Shown: one piece after another, positions 1-6,614 of the stretch
Layout of the letters: every line of letters starts with the position of its first letter
Position numbering within the stretch: the first letter of the stretch is position 1
From: an uncultured Methylococcaceae bacterium
GTDB lineage: Bacteria; Pseudomonadota; Gammaproteobacteria; Methylococcales; Methylococcaceae
Direction of reading: 5' to 3'
NCBI GenBank assembly: GCA_903910005.1
Contig: CAIVXW010000060.1
Coordinates: 1-16,155, forward strand
DNA length: 16,155 nt
Program-made: the position numbers and the translations under genes
The notes under the pieces: generated by a model
The model's database searches: none
What the model saw: only the letters and a program-made list of their open reading frames with translations
Told to the model about the DNA's origin: nothing

Positions 1-467
1 CCGATGTGGTAGCTCCAGGCCATGTCGCGAACGCCTGGATGATCGCAGGCCGAATCACCAATGTTGATGACGCGCTTGAGTCGGCTCTGTCTGAGCCAGG
101 GCAAACAGGCCCGGGTGGTGAAGTAGACTGCGGTGACGGTGGTATCAAGCCCCTCAAACCATTCGGCTTCGGTCAGTTCCAGCCCGGGTTTTTCCTGGTA
201 CAGACCGGCATTGTTGATGAGGAGGTCAATCTGGCCGAACCAGGCGGCGACCTCCGCCACCAGATGGCTGGCTTCATCGGCCCGGCTCAGGTTGGCCGGG
301 AAAATTTCAGCTTCACTACCCAGATCACGAACCAGTTTGCAGGTCTCCTCGGCCCCTGCACGACTCCGGTGGTAATGAAGGGCCAGTTTCATGCCCAGGG
401 TTGCAAGATCAAGGGCGAGGGCGCGTCCGAGTCCACGTCCGGCCCCGGTGATGAGGGCGACCGTCAT
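1..467 (-). CDS. Pteridine-reductase-like short-chain dehydrogenase (partial, 3' end beyond left edge)
   Basis: NAD(P)H-dependent SDR oxidoreductase; 155 complete codons are visible and the C-terminus lies outside the window. The N-terminus carries the dinucleotide-binding motif TGAGRGLG (residues 7-14) and the NNAG motif is at 85-88. The catalytic region reads INIGDSACDHPG and then WSYHI up to the edge. Tyr153 is the expected catalytic tyrosine, and the next partial codon is Gly, so the paired Lys would be the first residue beyond the window. Asp138 stands where classical SDRs have the catalytic Ser; Asp here is typical of the PTR1/FolM pteridine reductases. The glycine motif lacks the Arg (GxxxRxG) usual in that group, so substrate assignment is tentative. 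Its ATG overlaps the stop of the upstream DHPS-like gene (ATGA), implying translational coupling. That neighbour supports a pterin role, for example dihydropterin or dihydromonapterin reduction; this is inferred. SDR family is certain, substrate is not. Confidence 0.85.
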   Translation of the reverse strand, partial: MTVALITGAGRGLGRALALDLATLGMKLALHYHRSRAGAEETCKLVRDLGSEAEIFPANLSRADEASHLVAEVAAWFGQIDLLINNAGLYQEKPGLELTEAEWFEGLDTTVTAVYFTTRACLPWLRQSRLKRVINIGDSACDHPGVRDMAWSYHI

Positions 468-1360
468 GACGGCATGACCTTGAGGGTTTCCAGCACGCCC
501 CTGACGCGGGCCACTTCGTGGGTACGCAGCAGGTCGGTCTGTCCCAACAGGGCCAGAACCGCAAAGAATGGCTCGGCCGAGCGGACTTCGTCTTCAAAAT
601 ACTCGAAGGCATGCGGCAGGGCATGACACACCGGCCAGCCCAGGCTACGCAGACGAAAACTGTTGAGGAAGGTTTCCATCTGGTGTCGTACCCGGGCGGC
701 ACTGTCGCTGAGGTTGCGGTAATAAAAGCCCAGTCCCGGATCAATCCAGAGACGCTTGCACCCGGCCTGTACCGCCCGCTCGGTCTCGCGGGCAAAATAG
801 TCATACAACAGCGTCACCGGGTCGTCCAGGCGGTGGAAGTCGGTCACCTCCCTGACGTTGGCAGCGTCCTGCACGTAGCAGAGGATGACCCCGGCCTCGT
901 GTTCGGCGGCCATACGGTAAAACACGGTGGTGTCCTGGCCGGCCGTCAGGTTGAGTACGGCGGCACCGGCCTTGAGACAGGCTGCAGTGACCGACGGGTG
1001 GTAGGTTTCCACTGAAACCGCCACACCGGCGGCGGTCAGTTGTTCAATGACCGGCAGCAGTTGGCGGGTTTGCGCGGCTGGATCAACCCGACTGGCCTGG
1101 AGCAAGGTGGACTCGGCCCCCACATCCACCAGCCTGGCTCCCTCGGTGGCCAGGCGCAGCCCGCGCCGAACCGCCGCTTCCACGCTTAAAACCACACTTT
1201 CCCTATACCATGAATCGCTGGAGAGGTTCACTACTCCCATCAGCGATACCAGGGGCCAGGGATTGAAAACCTGCGACTTGAGGGTAAAGGATCGAACCGG
1301 TGCCGCCAGGGCAGCCCGGTGGGTTTCAGCCAGGGCGGCAAGATAATCGAGAGTCAGCAT
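464..1360 (-). CDS. Divergent dihydropteroate-synthase-like (pterin-binding TIM barrel) protein
   Basis: A 298-residue protein related to FolP/DHPS, which condenses hydroxymethyl-dihydropterin pyrophosphate with p-aminobenzoate. Visible DHPS blocks are MGVVNLSSDS (41-50), DVGAEST (79-85), VSVETYHP (115-122), VLNLTAG (135-141), IDPGLGF (206-212) and LRTHEV (278-283). Compared with E. coli FolP, the equivalents of Asn22, Asn115, Asp185, Arg255 and His257 are kept (N45, N137, D207, R279, H281). Asp96 is Glu118, the STRP loop is STLL (Arg63 lost), and the SRK block with Lys221 is replaced by CHALPHA. The pABA/pyrophosphate side is therefore degraded, and canonical DHPS activity is doubtful. I chose the ATG at 1360 because the 17 extra residues from an upstream start show no family similarity; neither start has a strong Shine-Dalgarno. 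It follows fabI by 86 bp and overlaps the SDR gene by ATGA. It could be a paralogue for another pterin, or a non-catalytic pterin-binding protein. Confidence 0.85.
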   Translation of the reverse strand: MLTLDYLAALAETHRAALAAPVRSFTLKSQVFNPWPLVSLMGVVNLSSDSWYRESVVLSVEAAVRRGLRLATEGARLVDVGAESTLLQASRVDPAAQTRQLLPVIEQLTAAGVAVSVETYHPSVTAACLKAGAAVLNLTAGQDTTVFYRMAAEHEAGVILCYVQDAANVREVTDFHRLDDPVTLLYDYFARETERAVQAGCKRLWIDPGLGFYYRNLSDSAARVRHQMETFLNSFRLRSLGWPVCHALPHAFEYFEDEVRSAEPFFAVLALLGQTDLLRTHEVARVRGVLETLKVMPS

Positions 1361-1446
1361 GGTCAGATCGGTATGAGCCCGTGATAACGGGGTTGATGAG
1401 CCGCACAACAATCACCGGCACCGGCAGGGTGCGGGCGTCCGGGGGG

Positions 1447-2226
1447 TTAGCCCGGCAGGCCTACGATGTTGTAGCCGGCATCGACGTAGACGATTTCGCC
1501 GGTAATGCCTGAAGCCAGGTCGGAACACAGAAAGGCAGCGGCATTGCCGACTTCCTCAATGGTGACATTCCGGCGCAGGGGAGCGGTCTGTTCGCCCTTG
1601 GACAGCATCTCGCGGAAGTTGGCGATGCCCTTGGCGGCCAGGGTTTCGATGGGCCCTGCCGAAATGGCATTGACCCGTATCCCCTCCCCGCCCAGGGCCG
1701 TCGCCATGTAGCGAACATTGGCTTCCAGGCTGGCCTTGGCCACTCCCATGACGTTGTAGTTGGGGATGGCGCGTTCGGCTCCCAGATAGCTCAGGGTCAG
1801 CAAGGCACCGTTGCGCCCCTGCATCAACCCGCGACCGGCCTTGGCCAGGGCGGCAAAACTGTAGGAGCTGATGTCATGGGCGATCTGGAAATTTTCCCGG
1901 CTGACTGCATCCAGGTAGTTGCCCTGCAAGGCTTCGCGGGGGGCGAACGCTACTGAATGAACGATGCAATCCAGGCCGTCCCAGTGATCTGCCAGCGCAC
2001 TGAACAAATCGCTGATCTGTTCGTCACTGGATACATCGCAGGGCAGTACCCGGCTGGCACCCAGTTCACCGGCCAGTTTTTCCACCCGATCCTTCAATTT
2101 GTCGTTCTGGTAGGACAGGGCAATGTCGGCCCCTTCACGCCGCATGGCCTCGGCAATGCCGTAAGCGATTGAACGATTGCTGAGTACCCCGACAATCAGG
2201 GCGCGTTTGCTGGACATGAAACCCAT
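1447..2226 (-). CDS. fabI: Enoyl-[acyl-carrier-protein] reductase (NADH), FabI
   Basis: Catalyses the last step of each cycle of type II fatty acid elongation, reducing trans-2-enoyl-ACP with NAD(P)H in the cytosol. The 259-residue protein matches E. coli FabI along its length: N-terminal MGFMSSKRALIVGV, the SIAYGIA block, the YQNDKLK block, and the catalytic pair Tyr157 and Lys164 in YNVMGVAK, with the additional active-site Tyr147 in SYLGAERA. Residue 93 is Ala where E. coli has Gly93, the position linked to triclosan and diazaborine response; other natural FabIs also have Ala here. The ATG at 2226 is chosen over one 14 codons upstream because it gives the family N-terminus and has GAGGAG seven bases ahead. 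It starts 38 bp after the nitrilase gene and is followed by the DHPS-like gene, so it is probably part of a larger operon rather than standing alone. Confidence 0.97.
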   Translation of the reverse strand: MGFMSSKRALIVGVLSNRSIAYGIAEAMRREGADIALSYQNDKLKDRVEKLAGELGASRVLPCDVSSDEQISDLFSALADHWDGLDCIVHSVAFAPREALQGNYLDAVSRENFQIAHDISSYSFAALAKAGRGLMQGRNGALLTLSYLGAERAIPNYNVMGVAKASLEANVRYMATALGGEGIRVNAISAGPIETLAAKGIANFREMLSKGEQTAPLRRNVTIEEVGNAAAFLCSDLASGITGEIVYVDAGYNIVGLPG

Positions 2227-2264
2227 GGTCTCTCTCCTCGTTATAGTTGTGGTTTTGGTTGGGA

Positions 2265-3137
2265 TCAAAGGCAGCGGTGTTGACCGCTCCAGTCACGATA
2301 ATTGAAAACCTGCCCGGTCTGGCGAATGCGGGCAATCGAAGCCAGGTCGATGTCGGCATACACCCATTGGGGCTGATTGAATGAGCCGATGGCGAGGATG
2401 CCGTCATCCGGGTAGCCATAATCCACCGGCGTATAAACTGCGGCGGCCCCGACGTTGACATCCACCGCTTCTGACCAGGGAGCCAGCCCTACCGTGGGGG
2501 ATTGCACCACGTAGCATTGATTCTCCAGAGCCCGGGCCTGACAGCCAATCCGAACCCGATGATAACCGGCCACGGTATCGGTGCAACTGGGCACCAGAAT
2601 GAGGTTGGCACCGGCCTCGACCTGTTTTCTGGCGATCAGCGGAAATTCGCTGTCATAGCAGATGTTGATGGCAATCGGACCCCACTCAGTGGCGAAGGTT
2701 TTGATGGCATCGCCGCCAGTGATGCACCACTGTTCGTTCTCGAACCGGGTCATCTGTAACTTGTCCTGAAAATCGGACGACCCGTCCGGGTAAAACAGGA
2801 AGGCCCGATTAAGATACCGGCCGTCGGCCTGACGCACCGGAAACGAACCGGCCACCAGATAAATACCGTGGGTTTCGGCCAGATCCATGCAGAGCATCAT
2901 GAAATCGGGCAGCACCCCCTGCAAAGCCTCCAGTTGCCGGGGCAGCGATTTCCGTATCGCGTCCGGGAACAGCGAAACCAGTTCCATGCTGAAGTACTCC
3001 GGAAACAGCAACAGACGGGCACCCCCGGCGACTGCTTCCTCCACCCAGCGGGTCAGTTTGAGGCGGTATTCGTCGAAATCACGCAACTCGCCAATGTCGT
3101 ACTGGGCCGTGGCCAGTCGCAGGGTTTGTGTGGTCAT
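2265..3137 (-). CDS. Carbon-nitrogen hydrolase (nitrilase superfamily)
   Basis: A 290-residue cytosolic amidase-type enzyme that should cleave a C-N bond in an amide, nitrile or carbamoyl substrate through a Cys nucleophile. The catalytic triad is visible: Glu47 in LLFPEYFS, Lys126 in DKLQMTRFE and Cys160 in NICYDSEFP. The length fits a single-domain nitrilase. The ATG overlaps the stop of the preceding GNAT gene (ATGA), and GGGAG lies a few bases upstream, so expression is likely coupled. In some bacteria a GNAT domain is fused to a nitrilase domain (YhcX-type proteins); this adjacent pair looks like the split form, suggesting that the two proteins act on one metabolite. The substrate cannot be read from the sequence. 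Alternatives are omega-amidase or N-carbamoyl hydrolase, but no diagnostic residues separate them here. Confidence 0.93.
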   Translation of the reverse strand: MTTQTLRLATAQYDIGELRDFDEYRLKLTRWVEEAVAGGARLLLFPEYFSMELVSLFPDAIRKSLPRQLEALQGVLPDFMMLCMDLAETHGIYLVAGSFPVRQADGRYLNRAFLFYPDGSSDFQDKLQMTRFENEQWCITGGDAIKTFATEWGPIAINICYDSEFPLIARKQVEAGANLILVPSCTDTVAGYHRVRIGCQARALENQCYVVQSPTVGLAPWSEAVDVNVGAAAVYTPVDYGYPDDGILAIGSFNQPQWVYADIDLASIARIRQTGQVFNYRDWSGQHRCL

Positions 3138-3751
3138 GGCGTCGGTTCTCCCAGTCGTTTCAGCCAGAATACCATGGGTTTTTTCGATTCTTCGGCTTCG
3201 TCCAGGTCTTTCCAGGCATAGGTGGTGGCGAGTTCGGGATGACGGGTATAGCCAAACTTGCTCCAGATGCGATCCAGCGGGACGTGGTCGGCCGGCCTCA
3301 GCGGGTGATCCAGTGGTCGTTCGACACAGCAGAAGCAGCTCCAGTCGAACCGGTTCAGGCGGAGGGCATGGCCTTCCCGCTCGGCAAAGAAGCGGGGGTA
3401 AACGCCCCGACCCCGGTAGGCTGGCAACAGCACCGATTCGGCACAGTAGAAAATCCGGGCCGGATCATGGCCGTTTTCCAGAAACGGCTGTTGAAATTCC
3501 GGTGTTTCTGCCTGCATGGGAATGCCGGTGGTGGCCCCTACGGCGGTATCGCCGTCGTAAACCAGCACCACGATGCTGTCCGGCTCGTTCAGATAGGTTT
3601 GCAGGTACTGCTGTTCATAGGCCAGACTGCCATCATAGAGGTAGGGAAACTCCCGGAACACCGCAATCCGCAAGCGGGCCAGCTCCTCGAGATGGGCGGC
3701 CAGCCCGGAATCGCTCCCGCTAAAACGGCGGAAGGTCAGACCCTGGCTCAT
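3134..3751 (-). CDS. GNAT family N-acetyltransferase
   Basis: A 205-residue protein predicted to transfer an acyl group from acyl-CoA to an amine. The acetyl-CoA pyrophosphate-binding motif is in LLPAYRGRGVYPRFF (residues 108-122, R/Q-x-x-G-x-G/A type), preceded by a strand ending in ESVLLP. A Cys-rich stretch, WSCFCCVERP (137-146), follows. An open frame extends 40 codons upstream, but that extension lies within the upstream gene. The ATG at 3751 has GGAGG eight bases ahead and starts only 4 bp after the stop of the SnoaL-like gene, so this start is preferred. The stop overlaps the nitrilase start. Pairing with a nitrilase matches known GNAT-nitrilase fusions, so it probably acts on the same small molecule. 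The true substrate is unknown. Confidence 0.9.
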   Translation of the reverse strand: MSQGLTFRRFSGSDSGLAAHLEELARLRIAVFREFPYLYDGSLAYEQQYLQTYLNEPDSIVVLVYDGDTAVGATTGIPMQAETPEFQQPFLENGHDPARIFYCAESVLLPAYRGRGVYPRFFAEREGHALRLNRFDWSCFCCVERPLDHPLRPADHVPLDRIWSKFGYTRHPELATTYAWKDLDEAEESKKPMVFWLKRLGEPTP

Positions 3752-3755
3752 CCAC

Positions 3756-4163
3756 TCAACCTCCGACCTGGGCAATCCAGTCGCCAAGATTGTAGTAATT
3801 GGTGATGCGGGCCACCTTGCCGTCGCGGATGTCAAAAAAGGCACCGGCGGGCAGGCGATAGGTTTGGCCACGGGCTTCAGGCAAGCCTTCGTCGGTCACC
3901 CGGTATTCACCCAGCACGACAAATTCGGCGGCAGCACGGGTGCCGTCCTCACTGCTCATGATGCAAAAATCGACCAGTTGCTCGCGATAATTGCGGTTCA
4001 TGCGGTTCATGAAAGCCCGAAAGGCTTCCTTGCCCACTTCACGCTGTCCCTGATTGATGTCATGAATCACATCGTCGGTCAGCAGGTTGAGAAAGGTGTC
4101 CATGTCACCGGCATTGAAGGCGGCGTAATAGGTCTGGATGAGGGTTTGTGTGGCTGAATTCAT
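3756..4163 (-). CDS. Ketosteroid-isomerase-related (SnoaL/NTF2-fold) protein
   Basis: A 135-residue NTF2-like protein. The N-terminal helix, the AAFNAGD segment (residues 14-20) and the following LLTDDVIHDIN stretch are typical of SnoaL/ketosteroid-isomerase relatives; GQTYRLPAGAFFDIRDG and ITNYYNL mark the C-terminal sheet. It closely resembles from memory the proteobacterial family named steroid delta-isomerase-related protein (TIGR02096), whose reaction is not known. Steroid isomerisation should not be assumed. The ATG at 4163 is preferred over an upstream extension because AGGA lies just ahead and the family N-terminus begins here. It is the first gene of the minus-strand cluster and sits 4 bp before the GNAT gene, whose ribosome-binding site lies inside its last codons. 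Confidence 0.9.
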   Translation of the reverse strand: MNSATQTLIQTYYAAFNAGDMDTFLNLLTDDVIHDINQGQREVGKEAFRAFMNRMNRNYREQLVDFCIMSSEDGTRAAAEFVVLGEYRVTDEGLPEARGQTYRLPAGAFFDIRDGKVARITNYYNLGDWIAQVGG

Positions 4164-4374
4164 GGAGATTCCTGTCGACAAATGTTGGAAACCCCCTCGC
4201 TGACGCAGGGGGACACGCGGTGCGGTAGGATACAACGATCCTGGCTTCGGCAACACCCCTGCGGACGTTGCCGCTTGCCCCAGGTCGGGCGTATTTGGCA
4301 GATAACGCCGCTTGACAACCAGGCTTTGAACCCTTTACAAAGACGCCGTCCGGATCAGATGGAGATACTTCTGC
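4164..4374. promoter_or_regulatory. Divergent intergenic region with corB promoter candidate and leader hairpin
   Basis: This 211-bp gap separates the minus-strand SnoaL-led cluster from plus-strand corB. A perfect -35 TTGACA lies at 4312-4317. At an 18-base spacing, TACAAA (4336-4341) could serve as the -10 for corB; it is a 4 of 6 match. A hairpin with arms CCCCCT (4192-4197) and AGGGGG (4207-4212) and a 9-base loop lies in the presumed leader of the SnoaL transcript. It has no T-run, so it is not a standard terminator. No convincing minus-strand promoter is visible; TATCCT near 4234 on the minus strand is weak. All of this is motif reading only. Confidence 0.4.
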
Positions 4375-5625
4375 TTGAATGACATACCCATAGGTTGGTT
4401 GACGGCTTCACTGGTTGCCCTGCTGCTGCTGTCTGCCTTTTTTTCCGGGTCGGAAACGGCCCTGATGATGTTGAATCGTTACAAGCTTCTGCATAGGGTC
4501 AAACAGGGCCATGCCGGTGCCCTGCGTGCCCAGTCCCTGTTGCAGCGTACGGATCGCCTGATCGGTTTCATCCTGCTTGGCAACAGTTTTGCCAACATCC
4601 TGGCTTCCTCGCTGGCCACCGTACTGGCACTGCGCCTGGTCGGCGAACAGGCCATCGCACCGGCAGCCGGGCTACTCACCCTGGTTATCCTGATTTTTTC
4701 CGAAGTCGCTCCCAAAACCCTGGCCGCCATTCATCCCGAGCGGGTTGCCTATCCGGCTGCCTGGGTCATCGCCCCCCTGCTCAAGTTGTTTTATCCGGTG
4801 GTCTGGATCGTCAACGCGGTTGCCAATGCCTTGCTGCGACTGGGCGGGGTTCGTTATGCCCCGCACACCAGTTCGGCCCTGAGTCGGGAAGAATTGCGTA
4901 CCCTGGTGGCAGAGGCCAGTGCCATCATTCCGGATCGCTACCATAATATGCTGGTCAGCGTGCTTGATCTGGAATCGGCCACGGTCGGAGACATCATGGT
5001 GCCACGCAACGAAATTGTCGGCATTGATCTGGATCACCCCATCGACGACATTCGCACAACGATTTTGCAAAGTCGCCATACCCGGTTGCCGGTCTATCGC
5101 CGCAGCATCGACAGCGTGCACGGTCTCATACACCTGCGTAAAGTCCTGACTGAAATGACCCGGGGCGAACTGACCCGGGAACGACTCACTGCCATTGTCA
5201 GCAAAATACATTTTTTTACCGCAAACATGCCGCTGCCCCAGTTGCTGCAAACCTTCCGCCAGGAAAACATCCGCTTTGGCCTGGTGGTCGATGAATATGG
5301 CGATGTCATGGGGTTGGTGACGCTTGAGGATTTGTTGCAGGAAATTGTGGGAGAATTTTCCACCGAACTCAATCAGGAAGTCCGCCCGCAAAAGGATGGG
5401 AGCTATCTGGTGGATGCCGGTATCAGTCTGCGCGAACTCAATCGTCACACCGGCTGGGCCCTGCCGACCGAAGGACCCAAAACCCTGAACGGCCTGATCA
5501 TCGAATATCTGGAAACCATTCCGTCACAGGGTACCTGCCTGAACCTGCTGGGGTTTTATCTGGAAATCACCCGGATCGAAAATAATGTCATCAAGGAAGT
5601 CCGGCTGCATCCCCGTCAGCATTAA
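4375..5625 (+). CDS. CNNM/CBS-domain membrane protein of the CorB/YfjD (HlyC/CorC) family
   Basis: A 416-residue inner-membrane protein of the CNNM family, implicated in Mg2+/Co2+ homeostasis. The N-terminal transmembrane DUF21/CNNM domain spans about 1-160 and includes AFFSGSETALMMLNRY (21-36) and ILIFSEVAPKTLAA (105-118). Two CBS motifs follow at about 203-260 (DIMVPRNEIVGID) and 280-330 (GLVVDEYGDVMGLVTLEDLLQEIVGEF, in part), and a CorC-type C-terminal domain covers 335-416. The arrangement matches E. coli YfjD. The start is TTG at 4375, with GGAGA nine bases ahead; the next in-frame Met codons would remove the first membrane helix. A TTGACA-led promoter candidate lies upstream. The methyltransferase gene follows after 20 bp and may be co-transcribed. 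Whether it exports Mg2+ or another ion is not shown. Confidence 0.94.
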   Translation: MNDIPIGWLTASLVALLLLSAFFSGSETALMMLNRYKLLHRVKQGHAGALRAQSLLQRTDRLIGFILLGNSFANILASSLATVLALRLVGEQAIAPAAGLLTLVILIFSEVAPKTLAAIHPERVAYPAAWVIAPLLKLFYPVVWIVNAVANALLRLGGVRYAPHTSSALSREELRTLVAEASAIIPDRYHNMLVSVLDLESATVGDIMVPRNEIVGIDLDHPIDDIRTTILQSRHTRLPVYRRSIDSVHGLIHLRKVLTEMTRGELTRERLTAIVSKIHFFTANMPLPQLLQTFRQENIRFGLVVDEYGDVMGLVTLEDLLQEIVGEFSTELNQEVRPQKDGSYLVDAGISLRELNRHTGWALPTEGPKTLNGLIIEYLETIPSQGTCLNLLGFYLEITRIENNVIKEVRLHPRQH

Positions 5626-5645
5626 ATCAAACGCAACACTGAACC

Positions 5646-6401
5646 ATGACTCATTCCGCCATTTCACACCCGTCTTCCGGCCTGCATCAGGCCGAACACC
5701 TGTTCAAGGGTCCGATTGCCGAAGAATATGCCATGCTGCAGGCAATCTGTCCGGCGGCTGCCGACATGAGTCGGCGGGTCGGTCAGTTGGTCAATACCCT
5801 GCCGTCGCCCGGCAATCGTTCGCTCAGATTGCTGGAAATCGGTTGTGGTACCGGCATTACTACCCTCAATCTGCTGGCTCGACCCGATGTCTGGATTACC
5901 TCGGTGGACAATGCGCCGACCATGCTGGCGCAGGCCCGCCATCACCTGGCCGATTATCTGACCTTTCAGCGACTGCAACTGGTCGAGAACGATGCCTTGT
6001 CATACCTTGCCGGGCAGGCTGATGCCAGCCTGGACGTGGTTGCCAGTGCCTACACCCTGCACAATTTTCTGGAACCCTATCGCAATCTGGTACTGGCGGA
6101 AATTTTCAGGGTACTCAAGCCGGGAGGGGTTTTCATTAACGGAGACCGTTACGCCCTGGATGACTCACTGATGCACCTTCATGCAACACAGGAGGAAGCC
6201 CGCCATTATTTCAGGACGTTCATCCGTTTGAACCGGATTGATTTGCTGGAACACTGGATCATTCATTTGTTCAGCGACGAATCACCCGATCACGTCATGC
6301 GACTGGGAACCGCCATGGATACCATGGCAGCCATCGGCTTCGATCCGGTCGAGGTACATTACCGTGACGGCGTGAACACCCTGATGTCCGCCCTGAAGTG
6401 A
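5646..6401 (+). CDS. Class I SAM-dependent methyltransferase
   Basis: A 251-residue Rossmann-fold methyltransferase, probably cytosolic. Motif I is LLEIGCGTG (residues 62-70), the acidic residue that contacts the SAM ribose is Asp88 in ITSVDNAP, the motif II/III acidic region is ENDALSY (114-120), and the post-motif segment ASAYTLHNFLEPYR is followed by EIFRVLKPGGVFINGD. These are standard SAM-binding features. The N-terminal HLFKGPIAEEYAML resembles small-molecule or CmoA-like enzymes, but no substrate can be assigned. The ATG at 5646 has no strong Shine-Dalgarno. The gene lies 20 bp after corB, so read-through from that promoter is plausible. The heptamer-repeat element follows its stop codon directly. 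Confidence 0.9.
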   Translation: MTHSAISHPSSGLHQAEHLFKGPIAEEYAMLQAICPAAADMSRRVGQLVNTLPSPGNRSLRLLEIGCGTGITTLNLLARPDVWITSVDNAPTMLAQARHHLADYLTFQRLQLVENDALSYLAGQADASLDVVASAYTLHNFLEPYRNLVLAEIFRVLKPGGVFINGDRYALDDSLMHLHATQEEARHYFRTFIRLNRIDLLEHWIIHLFSDESPDHVMRLGTAMDTMAAIGFDPVEVHYRDGVNTLMSALK

Positions 6402-6614
6402 CGTTAATGCCGGTTAAGCATGGGATCAGTGGTCAGTGGTGAATAGCGAGTGGTATACCGGGCGTGCTGCCATTCTGAAAGCCCGGAGGGGTCAGTGGCA
6501 AGTGAATACCGCATACCAACCAGCAATCCATGCCCGCCATTCGCCATTCGCCATTCGCCATTCGCCATTCGCACCCCGCGATTTATCCCCAATTCACGTG
6601 ACGTACAACCCTGA
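6402..6614. repeat. Intergenic heptamer-repeat element
   Basis: No gene is evident in this 213-bp gap. Repeats of 7 bases occur in both orientations. Forward-type units are CAGTGGT (6427-6433 and 6434-6440), GAATAGC (6441-6447), GAGTGGT (6448-6454), CAGTGGC (6493-6499) and AAGTGAA (6500-6506). Five perfect tandem GCCATTC units run 6536-6570, and a single GCCATTC lies at 6469-6475. GAATAGC differs by one base from GAATGGC, the complement of GCCATTC, so the left and right arrays form a degenerate inverted repeat. A perfect 6-bp stem CCGGGC/GCCCGG (6458-6463 and 6481-6486) lies in the middle. Short open frames across it merely translate the repeats. Its role is unknown; a mobile-type intergenic repeat or an mRNA 3'-end structure are both possible. 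Confidence 0.75.

Noticed and set aside
518..1015. Plus-strand frame of 165 codons across the DHPS-like gene
   Set aside because: The minus strand carries conserved DHPS blocks here, so this is a shadow frame.
1361..1446. Terminator or promoter between fabI and the DHPS-like gene
   Set aside because: I found no stable stem with T-run and no convincing -35/-10 pair in these 86 bases.
3752..3871. Extended N-terminus of the GNAT protein
   Set aside because: The extension lies wholly within the SnoaL-like gene, and the ATG at 3751 has a strong GGAGG site.
4672..5448. A 258-codon minus-strand frame inside corB
   Set aside because: It is antisense to a well-supported family member and its translation shows no domain or membrane pattern of its own.
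6536..6570. GCCATTC array as a CRISPR array
   Set aside because: Units are 7 bases and directly tandem with no spacers; there are no cas genes.
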